Numbered from the stretch's first letter, positions 11,901 through 23,340 are shown. The stretch: DNA of 64,000 bases from Sycobia sp. Sy_11 (GCA_018907035.1 JACCIC010000039.1:2996001-3060000); one strand, 5' to 3'. Notes: generated by a model from the sequence alone, not told the origin. Numbers and translations: made by a program.

Positions 11901-12937
11901 GTTATAAAAGCTCTTATGGAAAAATTCTTTCGAAGTTTTTTAAGAAATAAATAAATAAATTTGAAGCGAGTGCTGGTCATAAAAAGACGTCGTTATCGAA
12001 TACTATTTGATCTACGCTAACGGTTAGTATATTACATAAAATTGAAAATGTTCGATATTTGTCTATAGCTTCCGGAATCATTGGAATTGGAAACCAATCG
12101 AGCGATACAGCCACTTAGACTACCGGTAAGACAGTATCAAGAATTCGGCAGCACTCCGGCCTCGGTGGCCGGATACGGATGGGAATCGGTCGTAACCGTG
12201 GAGGATCCAGAATCCAGGGATGGGAGAGGAGGATCTGTGAGGTTCAGCGGAAATTCACGGGAGAAATTGAGATTTGGATTTGTCTGGATTGCCGAGGACG
12301 ACGACTGCTTGCGCGAGGGCTACAGCCGAATGGACATGTACCAGATGTGCGGAATAATGCAAGTAGAAAACGAGAGGCAGAGATGGGGGATTTGCGAGGT
12401 GAGTAAGATCCGTCGTAGGGATTGTTTAACGTTCTAGAGCTCGTGCACAGGTATATATTGTCAACGATACTCTTAAAGATACCTTGCTTGACTGCATTAG
12501 CGTATTAACTAATCCGACGAATGTCGTTCGACAAAATCGTGTACGGCTAATTGTCGAAAAAAAACGGCTAGGTTCCATTTATTACTTTCGTTCCACCACG
12601 GTACGAATATGTAGAAAATATTTTTAAAAAAAAAGTCAAAACAATACCTTGTTTGCGTTAAACATTTAGGATTTTTTTAACTTTTAGGATTTTTTTATTA
12701 AAATATGTATGTATTTTGTTGTTGCTGTTGTTGTTGTTGCAGGGTGACACTGGAAGCCCGCTGGTTTTTCTGGAAAATATGCTCGTCGGAATTGCGAATA
12801 GGAATCGTGCCGACTGCGACGACACCAAGAAAGGGGCTAAATATTCAAAGGTGTCATATCACTTGAATTTTATCAATGGGATCCTGTATGGGCCCTGGCC
12901 CAATCAAATAATAGAGCTTAATAATAATCATTTCTAA
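8869..12937 (+). CDS. Secreted serine protease homologue (S1 chymotrypsin fold, catalytically dead), four exons
   Basis: The four coding exons are 8869-8929, 10568-10902, 12069-12398 and 12743-12937. All junctions are GT-AG and the phases agree (1, 0, 0). The protein is 306 residues. Residues 1-20 form a signal peptide. The S1 domain starts at LVGG (32-35) and runs past GDTGSP (243-248). All three catalytic positions are changed: the AAHC motif reads AASC (His to Ser78), the DIAL motif reads NLAI (Asp to Asn127), and GDSGGP reads GDTGSP (Ser to Thr245). Six cysteines of the mature protein (63/79, 212/226, 241/267) match the three core S1 disulfides, so the fold should be intact. The residue before LVGG is Ala, not Arg or Lys, so tryptic zymogen activation is not expected. 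It is probably an extracellular binding or regulatory protein. The tissue (venom, haemolymph, reproductive tract) cannot be told. Confidence 0.88.
10568..10902 (+). CDS. Exon 2: N-terminal barrel of the protease homologue
   Basis: The acceptor GTTTCAG ends at 10567 and the donor GAG|GTAAAT follows 10902. The exon encodes precursor residues 21-132: a short propeptide, LVGG, the Cys63-Cys79 pair around the degenerate AASC motif, and the degenerate YNLAIAE at the Asp102 position. The open frame continues 45 bases past the donor to a stop, as expected for intron read-through. Confidence 0.88.
12069..12398 (+). CDS. Exon 3: interdomain segment and C-terminal barrel
   Basis: The acceptor CTATAG ends at 12068 and the donor GAG|GTGAGT follows 12398. 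The exon encodes residues 133-242. It starts LPESLELETNRAIQPLRLP, the usual S1 linker after the Asp102 strand, then AGYGW (normally V.GWG). A long polar, Arg/Glu/Gly-rich stretch (residues 171-200) follows, and then Cys212, Cys226 and Cys241. Confidence 0.88.
12743..12937 (+). CDS. Exon 4: degenerate nucleophile region and C-terminus
   Basis: The acceptor is a (TTG)n pyrimidine-rich run ending TTGCAG at 12742. The exon encodes residues 243-306, opening GDTGSPLVF, with Cys267 as partner of Cys241. The final helix region YHLNFINGIL is present, and the protein ends with a polar Asn-rich tail. The TAA stop is at 12935-12937. Confidence 0.88.
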   Translation, partial: GDTGSPLVFLENMLVGIANRNRADCDDTKKGAKYSKVSYHLNFINGILYGPWPNQIIELNNNHF

Positions 12938-12963
12938 TCGTACGATAAGGTTAAGCATCGGAC

Positions 12964-12969
12964 AATAAA
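12964..12969 (+). terminator. Polyadenylation signal of the protease-homologue gene
   Basis: AATAAA begins 27 bases after the TAA stop, which implies a very short 3' UTR. Confidence 0.65.
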
Positions 12970-13184
12970 ACCCGTTTATTCTTCTGTTATTGTTTTGATT
13001 AGAAATTGCGTGTACAGCTTATATCGATTGTGAGAATAAGATGTTTGGATTGTACTTTAATATTTATTAAATTGTGGTTAACGATACATTACATGTAATG
13101 TGGTAATAGTTAATATAAACCCCAATTGATTTACTTATTTATATTTCGTAAAAGTTTAAGGTATATTATAATTAACTAGTGGCT

Positions 13185-13502
13185 ATGATTGGCGACTTAT
13201 ATAGTATATTGTTTAATTTAAAGCCAATTAAAGCTAATCGAACCTTAAGATTTAAAATGAATAAAAATCGATTATTCGAGTACTTTTATGTTTTTTTTTT
13301 AATTATTATTATGGGTATAGTATTATTAACAATATTTCAATCAAATTTAAATAAAAATATAGAATTAAATTGTGAGAATATCATAAAATATAAGTCTACG
13401 CTTGATAGCGCCTATCTGCAGGCACCAGTATATACACGAAATGTACTTTCAATAGCTTTACAGGCGCTTCGAGTGACCAATTCAGAACTATGTTTAATAT
13501 AG
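13185..13502 (+). CDS. Possible small membrane protein, unidentified
   Basis: The frame is open for 105 codons from the ATG at 13185 to a TAG at 13500. I do not recognise the product. About residues 33-50 form a hydrophobic stretch (YVFFLIIIMGIVLLTIF) that could be a single transmembrane helix. The C-terminal part (LDSAYLQAPVYTRNVL) is polar and less AT-biased in codon use than the N-terminal part. An AATAAA lies 12 bases beyond the stop. It sits 250 bases downstream of the protease homologue on the same strand. It may be a small gene, a terminal exon, or a chance frame in AT-rich DNA. Confidence 0.35.
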   Translation: MIGDLYSILFNLKPIKANRTLRFKMNKNRLFEYFYVFFLIIIMGIVLLTIFQSNLNKNIELNCENIIKYKSTLDSAYLQAPVYTRNVLSIALQALRVTNSELCLI

Positions 13503-15490
13503 TAAAATTGTACAATAAAATTCCATTTAACATCTATTTTTTAATTAAATACTTAAAATTTTTTTAAACAATAAAGAAATCGATATCTTGATTCTTTCTA
13601 CTAAAATATGAAAGAAAATTCGGTCCAATAAAGAGATAAGATTTATTGAAAATTTTCAGAAAATAGTTCAAGCATTAACTTTTAATTAACAACCATTTAT
13701 ATTTTTTAACAAACGTCTTTTTAACTGATTCATTTGCAGCTAACAATTAAGAATATTATCTAGAATAATAATAGCTTTTATTGCATTTATTCGATGTACA
13801 ATAATTAATATTTAATGGCGATGCATCGCCTTCTGAATTGCGAACAAAACGGTGGTGACGTATAATAAAATAAATCTAAAGTCTAATTTCAAGGGAAGAA
13901 CGATGGTGATTCCGCATAATATAATTTATTAGAGCGAAAAGGAAAGACAATCAGAGCGTGCTTTCGAAAAGGACATGTCGATAGAAATTCTGAAAAAAAA
14001 ATCGTATCTACGTATTCTGGAATCGGCGATATGATATCATACAATTCGCTATCATAAATTTCATGATAAAAACCACATAAATTCTGAAAAAAAAAATCGT
14101 ATCTACGTATTCTGGAATCGGCGATTATGAATATCATAGCAAAAATTCGCGATCAGAAGAATTTCATGATAAAAACCACGAAAATCCCATAAAGAACATA
14201 GAATTTTGAGTTTATCTTAAAAAATATTAAAAATTTGAAATGCTGTCTATATAAACACACGATCGTTGATACGCGCGTTTTTGCGATGTCGATTGCTCCT
14301 CTGGGGATATTCGTGACTGTTTTTTTTTTTATTCCAGCCATTTCGTACTGCCGTGGTGAATCTATTTTTTAGCGACAGTTACAATCGGTTGCAGAAAAGT
14401 CACCTTTTCTTCCGATTATCAAGCGGAGCAGGCGCAATGCTCTAGCGGCTGAAAATGGCGCGTCCAATCAATTAGTACACCAATCGTTCTCTTTCTCATC
14501 AATATTTTCGACGGCATGCCAACGTCTTCCTATTGTTAGATAATCAATTCCTAACTCGTCTGCTTATTTGGCAACCGTTCCAAATGGGCTTCATTCGAAC
14601 TCCTTGATATTCGATTAGGATTTGTCCGAGTCGCGTCGATTACTAGAACTGATCGAACTGCTCCAAAGGATGAGTGTTTGAACGGTGTACAAGCATTAGA
14701 CTTGGAACAGTTTTTGGATGTTCCAACAATACGCACGGCTGAAATGATCAAATGACTGAGATTGTTTAATGAGCCCGAAAGGCTCCAACAGTAAGAGATA
14801 CTTGCTTCTTTCGAACACTTCTCGTTAGTGCTATTCCTATATAGTTTATATTGAATATTGATTGGAACTTTTTTTTGACTACTAGAACGTTCTTTGGTAA
14901 CGGCATCAAAATCAGCACCTTCAAACAATGGAAATCATAATCTACTTAATGAGCTTCGGCACTAGATTTTTTGAACGTCAGGTAATTGAAAATACAATTT
15001 TGAGTAATCTATTTTTAGTCAGCGCGTTAATAATCAATGATATATCGTCAAGACTATGAAACTGAACAATCGTGTATACGATGATTTAGACGATCGGTTC
15101 TAGATGGTCTTAAGAATTAGTTGGTATTTTACAATATTAAAATTCAAAGTAATCTAGATATCGTCAACTGATGTACTATTCACTGTATATTATATTAGCA
15201 ACTGCTTTCGGAGGATTTGAAAACGATTTCACGTAACCTCATTTGAGTCCACGGCTGCTTACGTAAGTTTTTCAATTACTCCAATAACCATTTCAAGTTG
15301 TCAGTCAGTGTGATCACGAGATTTAACCATACACTGATATCTTAAAAAGAACGAGAAAAAAAAAACATGTTTAATTTAAAATAAATGTTTAATTTTCTTG
15401 ATGTATCTTAATATGCCAGTTTATAGTGCATCAAATCGGGCGGTATATCGGGCAATTGAAGCAAAGTCGCTCGAACCGCGGTTGGTGCTG
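13503..15490. other. AT-rich intergenic DNA
   Basis: Apart from the tandem duplication at 13985-14179 and a 14-bp palindrome (GGCGATGCATCGCC) at 13817-13830, I see nothing recognisable. A 125-codon minus-strand open frame at 14551-14928 has no domain I know and no supporting splice or promoter signals. Confidence 0.5.
13985..14179. repeat. Two-copy tandem duplication, unit about 95-100 bp
   Basis: Copy 1 (13985-14077) and copy 2 (14079-14179) share a 45-base stretch that starts AAATTCTG, runs through an A-tract and ATCGTATCTACGTATTCTGG, and ends AATCGGCGAT. Both end in TTTCATGATAAAAACCAC. The middle portion differs by small indels. Confidence 0.9.
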
Positions 15491-15500
15491 GGCCCAAGTA

Positions 15501-15503
<3 letters not shown>

Positions 15504-15554
<51 letters not shown>
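15504..15554. repeat. (TA)n microsatellite
   Basis: About 25 perfect units. It is the first (leftmost) long TA array in the window. Confidence 0.97.
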
Positions 15555-15558
<4 letters not shown>

Positions 15559-15636
15559 CATAACCACGAACCGCGGTACCTCTCACTGAGTAAGATCGAT
15601 CAGGACGGCAGTTGGTATCTAAGAGGAAGTAAAAAA

Positions 15637-15649
15637 GAGCGAGCGAGCG

Positions 15650-15688
<39 letters not shown>
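15637..15688. repeat. (GAGC)n then (GA)n compound microsatellite
   Basis: Four GAGC units run directly into about 18 GA units. Confidence 0.95.
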
Positions 15689-15692
<4 letters not shown>

Positions 15693-16228
15693 GAGATCCT
15701 GACCATCGATATACGGGCTAAACGCGCCAAAGCGATTTCTTCGTCTCCCCCCAGCACCTTCACCTCCTCCCGCGCCGCTCGAGCGCGTCTACCCACACAT
15801 TATGTCGCTCGCTAATTTGGATTTATGTTTGCATTCGCACGTCCGCTGTCGCCGCCGCCACCGTCGTCGTCGTTGTCGCTCCTTCTTCGTCTTGGACCGA
15901 ACGCGCGATCGGCTCATCCCCCACCCTCCCCCCGTTGCGCTGACCACCGCGCTTCTTCTGTGTGTGTGCACTTTCCCCCTCCACCCTCCACCCTCCAACC
16001 CACATCAACCGTTCGCCAAAAGGCTTAAACGGATGCGCTTCCATCTTTCTCGCGGCCTGGCGATCTTCTCGGCCGGGCGCGCGCACGCGGCGGGCTTCCT
16101 TCCGCTCGGCGCTGATGCCGCCGGGATTATAAATTGCGATTGGCCGGGTGGCCTTAAACGCGCCGGGCCGCGGTGCATAAGTGACAGGGAGAAAGATCGA
16201 GGGGGACGGACGGAAGGAGTGAGGGACT

Positions 16229-16232
<4 letters not shown>

Positions 16233-16264
<32 letters not shown>
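16233..16264. repeat. (GA)n microsatellite
   Basis: About 16 GA units in CpG-rich DNA. Confidence 0.95.
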
Positions 16265-16267
<3 letters not shown>

Positions 16268-19200
16268 AGAGAAGGTATTTTAAGTAAAGAGGAGCGGTGC
16301 GACACTCGAGCGCGAACGATCGAGTACTGATGTGAGAACGGGGCGCTTTTTTCCGCTGGCTCTGATATGCGCCGACCCGATGAAGCACCGGCGGCGGCGG
16401 CGGCGGCGCGGGAGGGAGATCGGTTGGGCAATAGTATCTCGGCGAAGAGCACAGCAGAGCACCGAGGGACAAGTCGGCGGTCTTCGCTGCAAAAAAGAAT
16501 TGAGCATTCGTTTCACTGCCACGGGTAGTCTGTGTTAATGTACGAGACAAGTGGCCGGTGAAACGGTTTTTTTTCTCTCTCCCTCTCCCTCTCTCCCCCC
16601 CCTCACTCTCTCGATCGTTCGGCGGTCGTATAATCGACGTATCGAGAATTTTAATGGTGACCTATGCGGAAAAAGTATATCGTTTTCTTCTGGTTTATAT
16701 GTAGTAAACGAGCATTTTCGGCAGGTATACACGCATTCCTCGAATAAGAGCTTCTTCCTTCTTTTTAGACCGCGCCGAAAGTGCGTCTAAATTTGGCCAC
16801 CTGTTAAGTTCCATCGCCGGTGTACAATCGGGCGCGCCGCCCAGCGCGTCATTTAAAGCGATAAAGTAAGTCTCTATTTTTCTCCCCGCGCCGCCTGAAC
16901 TACGTACATAACATAAAGCCTCGCGATCATTAGCGCGATCATTTCCAGCGTTGTCGGCTGCGACGAGATAGAGGGATAGAGGGCGAGGAAAATCTCGAGC
17001 CTCGGGCTTCGTATAAAACCATACCGGCCCTTTACATCTTTGGCAGTAAAGCCCCTTTCGCGCCCCCGAGGTCCGCGCACTATATATATATATATATATG
17101 TGTGTGTGTATATACACGCACACATATCATAGTAATTGTTTATCCTGTTAAGCGTCCTCTTTACGGTTCCTTTACGCTTATGTATATAATATACCTGGAC
17201 TCCGAATGGACTCGCGAAAGGCGTGTAAGCCGTTGAAACAAAAAAAAAAGAAGAAAAAACCCAAATGAAAAAAACAAAAAAAAAAAACAAAAACGAGAGA
17301 AGAAAAGAGAAAAGAAAAAGAAACCGCCATTGACCGCGCGTGCGCTGCGAATACAAGGTGTAATTTCGCATTATATAGCCGCAGCGCGCCTCGCGAAAAG
17401 AAAACCAGAACCGAGGCGTAATAAAGAGCCGGAGAGGAGCGCGTGTGTGGCTCGGTCGATATTCAACGGTCGCGGCCTGGGCCGCGGTGGACCGCGAAAT
17501 AATATCGGGTGCACACGACGCCGTGGACGCCTTTATTTAGCATTAATATCCACCGGATTTGGAGATTTTGTTTTTTTTTTTTTTGTTTTTTTTTTTTTTT
17601 GTATTTCATCGATTAATTGTTTTACGAGGAATTCGGATGAAACTTTTATTATTTTAGTCGTGTATACATTGAGCATATAGTGCAAAGGTAAAATTTTCTA
17701 ATTAGATAATTTTTGACGGTGGTGTTTTGATCGGGAAAATCGTCAATACAAATGTTGTATAAGGATTTTGATGGGTATCTCCAGATGGTTTCGAGGTCTA
17801 TGTTTCCTTTTTAAATGGTTACGCATATTTTTGGCCTTTGAAGAGTGGAAATTTCTACGCTCTGATTGTCTATCACATGAGGAATTTGTTCATAATCTCA
17901 GATCATCAGTATCTTATTTTCGTCGACGAATGAAATAATAACAATTTATTTATACTTTTTTATATTTGGTTTTTTTAACGCTTCCAGCGACTTTATATTC
18001 TTAGCTCCTTCTCAAGGAAAAATAATTAATATATATTTAAAACTAAATCATTCATGACTTATAGACAAACTATTAGTCAGTTGCGGATCAACAGCGGGGA
18101 CCAGTAAAAACTATCCTTGATTATTTGACTTCAATAAAAGCTTTCTATAAATTAATTATTCATGTGTTTTCTAATATTTTTCTGTAAAGTTGGCCTTAAA
18201 TGGCATTGTAAATGACCTGCACGATCAAACGGAAGATTGTCAAAACTCCACTCGAACAAAGTCTAGCCAACCTTATTCAAAACATTTTGCGCTAAATATC
18301 ATCTTGCGAAGAATTTTGAATGACAATTTCTGATGTCCTTTTAGAACTACACATAGATAATATATTTATGTCTAGACCATTAGATCTTTTGAAATCATGA
18401 GAAGGTCTAGTTTGTTTATTTTACTATTATTACTTTAATATTATTTATGTTAGTATTTTCAATAACCTTGGGTCCAAAGTAAATCTAAGACCAAAGTCAA
18501 GGTCCTATGTCAATTTTTTAACCGAACGCTACAACGCTTGCCCGAAAGGTTTACTAAAAGATCTTTATTTCTGTCATATTTAGCATTGCAATAAAAACAA
18601 ACCGATCTATCTTATTATGGTGTGTAGTGCGAAGGTAAGTATATGAATAATTAATAGATAAATAATAAATTTAATATTAGGTTATCAGCGTGCATGGTTA
18701 TCCGATATAATTTTGACGATCAGTTAATTCAATCTGGAAATTGGAACTGACTTAATTATAACTGAGTAATATTGAGTATATTTTGAACAATTTTCGAATA
18801 CTACAGACAAAGTTCTTCATGTAAAAAAGCATTAAACTTTAAAATGACGTTTAGGATTTTGTTATTCTAGAATAATTTTTATGCGTGCAACTGTTAGAAG
18901 AGTTTCCTAATCCAATATACATATACATATATGTAAATGCCATTCTGTACTCCGCCAAACAATTTCAATCACCTTTATCTGAACCCAAAGTTTTCGGCTC
19001 GCAGAGGCCGCGGGGCTCGAAAATCGTTGAACTTCCTTATCCAAAACAATTCGGCTTTTGTTAAAATCTATACAATAAAGTAAATTTCTTTATAAATCTT
19101 AATAAATCAATCGACTTGTAAATCAATCAGCTTTAAAAAAAAAACATTCTTTTTATCGTCATTCCGGAATATTGCCGAAGACTTGGAAATGATCCCGGCG

Positions 19201-19596
19201 AGCGCGCGGCCGTAACTCTCCAAGTTGTCCAGTAAAAAGAAATTCCGAAATTCCTTCGGATTTTATTAGTCAGTCTAACTATACCTTTGTTTAACTTCAT
19301 AAAAAAAAAAGAAAGAAGACAGAAAACAAAATGCGGGCAATAATTCTCATACCCAAAGTAATTCCGATTGCCAATTATCTCATCCTTTCTTTTCCATGAT
19401 TGCGCGGATCGAACTGCCCAGGCGGCAATTATCTTTATACAGGACGAAATTTTTCAAAAGGCCTTATTTCTCGTAAAATTCGACTTTCAACAAAAAAAAA
19501 AAAAAAAAAACCAAAGCAGCGTCAACGTTTTCTTTCAAATCCGGCCAGGAGAGCGTACGGTTGGAGGGCGCAAAAACGTATTGTATAGCAGTAAAA

Positions 19597-19600
<4 letters not shown>

Positions 19601-19645
<45 letters not shown>
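19601..19645. repeat. (TA)n microsatellite
   Basis: About 22 perfect units. Confidence 0.97.
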
Positions 19646-19647
<2 letters not shown>

Positions 19648-20268
19648 AGCAGTTGCGGTTTGCACCTCGTGGTAGCTTTTAGGCGTGTTACGCTTAATAA
19701 TGGGACTTATAGCCGCGCGCAAGACTGCGAATTTACGGGAGGCAGATAGCAATAAATGCCATCAACCCGTCTGCTAATGCCGCCATTACATTTTTATCCT
19801 CGATCGATAAATTTTTATCCATACGTCCTTTGTTCCACTTGCTTAATGCGGAGGAACTTCTTTCCTCTTTAATCGCTCCCTACCCGCCACCCTCCCCCCC
19901 CCAAACCTGCACACTTTTTTCCCCTGTCCCGGACAGATGATGTATATACCCGAAAGCTTATTTGCGAAAGTGAGCATCGTTTGGGGGGGGGGGAGGGGAG
20001 TGCGGGAAAAACGAGGTCGCAATCTACTCACTGTATACTTTTCTATATTGGCGTGGGGGCGGCGGGGGGGGGGCGATAAAACGGGAAATATGGCTGAAGA
20101 TCCGCCCGGGTACGGTACGGTATACGACGCCTGATCCTTGGCATTCCTTTAAAGAACAAGTGAAATAATAATTGCCGCCGCCTTCGCCGCCACCATGAAA
20201 AGTGCAGTGGATCCTTAGCCACTCGTAAATAAAGCCTGGCTATTGTATTTTATTATACGTTTCCTTCG

Positions 20269-20273
<5 letters not shown>

Positions 20274-20316
<43 letters not shown>
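20274..20316. repeat. (TA)n microsatellite
   Basis: About 21 perfect units followed by a short CA run. Confidence 0.97.
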
Positions 20317-20324
<8 letters not shown>

Positions 20325-22880
20325 TGGATATATACTTATTACTTTTCATTGTAAGCTTGGCCATGCATAATTTAATGACAATTAAATTACAGAAGGCACC
20401 TGGTTAATTTCACTGAATCGTCACGCCATTCTCCAAATCTAATGCATACTGAAGAAGAACACAGACATGTTATGTGGACTGACGCGCATTTAAAATTGTT
20501 AGAACGAATTTTTATTCTCAATTTATATTGATAAATTATGAAATCTATTAAATTTTATTTGGAAAAAACATTTTTTAGAAAGGAAATTCTAATGGCAATG
20601 AAAAGGTTAATGAACTGAGCTCATTTTTTTTTTTTAGTTACGATCAAAATTTATTTTCTAGTTTCTAACGTCTAGGAAAGGATTATCCGTCGTCCTACTA
20701 ATAAACCCAGTGGACAACCTAGGGCGAGGCATTACCTTTTTTATTATATTTTTAAATTCCTTTAGGAAATTTGTTTTTTAAATTAAATTCAAAATTTCAG
20801 GATTTGCCAATATGAATTGAGAATAAAAATTCGTTTTAACAATTTTAAGTATCATAAGATTCTATTAAATTTCTGGAAATGATCGGATTGTTAAGAAAAA
20901 GATTATTTTTTGAAAATTTATTTTTACAAATTTATTATATTGTTAAACTCATTCGAGTCAATTACAGTTTAGTTATATTTAAAATAAAAGACTTGAGATC
21001 CCTTATCTTTATTCTTAGATTAATTATAAGAAAATTCCAGAGGGACAAATCTGTTCATAATGTAAGTAAATGAGATATAATAAAACAAATCATGCCATTA
21101 ATGATATTCTTACAATTATTAAACTCGAGTAATTTTAATTATAGCCTATGTATCCGATCTTATTGACGTTTATATTACATTAAAAGTTGATTTCGTGTAT
21201 TTATAAATAAATGTATTTTTAATGAATATTTATATATTTTTTATTCTGCAGAAAGACACATCAGGAGATAAAACTGGAATTTTCCAGAAGCTATTAATTT
21301 GGATGTAAAGAATCCCAGCAGATTTTATTTTAAATTATTATTTTAAAATACTGAAGGCTTCCAAAATTAATCTCAATGAAATTAAATTAAAATTAAATTA
21401 AATTACTTTGAGACTAAATATGCTCAAGTTTTCAGTAAATCCATTTAAACTATTGTTTTTAATCTTCTAAAATAATAAAATTTAAAATTTAATAAACATT
21501 ATATCGATTTTAAATTTCGATAAAGCAAATAATTCAAATTTTTCCATTTTTTTTCACGAGATATTTTTTATCTGTTCACTTTCGTTAATTATACCTTAAT
21601 ATGAAATATTTTTTTAAATAAAAAAATCATTGAAAACAGTTTTGATAAAATCTAAATGCTTAATACTTGTAAAATAACGCTTCATGATTTCTTGGAAACT
21701 TCGCATAAATAAAAATTCTTTACGAGACTGAATTTCTTTTGTTTTTCAATGTAAAATTCAACAATACTTTGAATTCTCAAGTACACAATAAATTGAGTGG
21801 TGATATTGTATTTCTAACAGTCTTTGATCTGAGCTACGTTTTGTCAATTCTTCTGCATTTACAAAATGCGAATAAATAATAGAAAAACAGTTAAATTTTA
21901 ACATATACTTAAAATATTCAGAAAATTACTATTTCTATTACTATATGATTCGTTACTTAATAACTTTAAAATCAATGTTCAAATGATTTTGTTTATTCCT
22001 TTATTTCTGCTCATTCTCAATTCATTCTAGGCTTAAATAATCAGTGCGCTTGCAATAAAGGTTAACGTATTATGACTGAAAGAGTCAATATGAAGAAAAA
22101 AATTCACGGTTGTAAAAATAAAATACATAAATTGTTGTAAATGAATTGTAGAAAGAATTTACGTTTACCTAAGTCGTTACATTATACAGCTTTCTTAAAA
22201 GTTTCTAGAATTGAATTACTGGAAAATTATTAGTCTTAGAATCGCGCACTCGGCCTTGAGTTTTACTAACGCATGCACTCCAAGCTATTAACGAATTTAT
22301 TGACAATGTCGAATAAAATCATAGAAATTCTTTATCTTTTTTATGCAAATGTTTTAGATATATGAACTATTAGATAATTTTTCTTATAATCGTCATTTTT
22401 ATAACTCCAATTCCTTGCGAATTTGACTTTAAGTTAGCCATAAAATTGTGATCTGAAATTCTGAATACGAAAAGTTCCACAGGTTTTCCTACTTCGTTTG
22501 AATTATTAAATGCAAATCTTTCACAAAACCAGGGAATTGCGCTTATCGATTTCCCGAAGAGCCGGTGTAAATATTTGACGATGTCAAAAAACTCCTTCAA
22601 TCAATGTCTATAGTTATAACATAAACAGCAAGTCTTCGTAGGACCAAGCGACCAATACCAATTGTATGTATATATATTCTTCTCTACCATCCGATTTCAT
22701 TTTGACACGATCGGACTTTATTTCAATTTATTTGGCGAAATTCAATACAACGAAAAAGAAAAAAATGCTTATCCCTATACGTAACCTCGGTAGATACCGC
22801 ATTGCTTTTTTTACGTGGTTGGTGCAAACCATCGAAAGGTAACGAAAGCTCACCTATCGTTAGAGAATATAACCAGATAA

Positions 22881-23340
22881 TTGATAATTTTAATCAGTTT
22901 CATCTCGGCATACGTATATATATATACACATGTACTCTGGGCGCGGCGACTGCTCCGCGGTTCGCCGCGCAATAATAAGGCACCGAGGCGTGGATTACGG
23001 CGTACGCACACTCTATCCAGAGTGTATTTATACGTACAGCTGTCACGGATATCTCGCGCGCGGCGGCGTGCGCTCGCCTTACAACGCTGCTGCGCGACCA
23101 AATTTTTCCACCTGGCAAGAAGTGGACTACCGCACACGCTCAGGCGTACAGATAATCTTTGAAAACTTCTTGAGCAAGCCGTTTCTCGAGATTATTTTCC
23201 CGCTTTTAACTGATAGCGAGGGCAAATGTTAATTATAGCCCTAGATCTCGTTACGCGCGAACAGAGCGCATATTCGCTCGAATTGATAAATTCTCGCAGG
23301 ATATATTTCATTTCCTCGCCCGCGCTTTTCGCGTAGATTT
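22881..23340. other. CpG-rich islet
   Basis: This 450-bp GC- and CpG-rich island lies in AT-rich DNA. Overlapping short frames are open on both strands, the pattern of compositional bias and not of coding. It could be regulatory. No motif in it lets me say more. Confidence 0.4.

Larger units (their letters stand above)
15491..17690. other. CpG-rich, microsatellite-rich non-coding block
   Basis: This is a sharp change from the AT-rich DNA to the left. It holds a (TA)n at 15504-15554, (GAGC)n/(GA)n at 15637-15688, (GA)n at 16233-16264, a CT-rich run at 16569-16610 and (TA)n/(TG)n at 17081-17128. Around 16080-16170 CpG-dense DNA contains TATAAA (16128-16133) and ATTGG (16139-16143). Several long open frames here overlap on both strands and are Arg-, Ser- or Pro-rich by composition only, so I call none a gene. 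Confidence 0.55.
17691..22880. other. AT-rich intergenic DNA
   Basis: No gene is recognised in over 5 kb. Notable contents are (TA)n arrays at 19601-19645 and 20274-20316, poly(G) runs near 19981-20075, and an A-tract at 19492-19510. The remainder is AT-rich and stop-dense. The 64-codon frame at 20879-21073 is a compositional artefact. Confidence 0.55.

Noticed and set aside
14551..14928. 125-codon minus-strand frame
   Set aside because: No recognised domain, no splice or promoter support and AT-rich codons. Kept only as a note.
15823..16550. Minus-strand open frames of 181 and 209 codons
   Set aside because: They overlap in different frames, run through a (CT)n translated as Ser-Leu repeats, and are Arg/Pro/Ser-rich. 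They follow from CpG-rich composition, which lacks stop codons, and show no domain or splice support.
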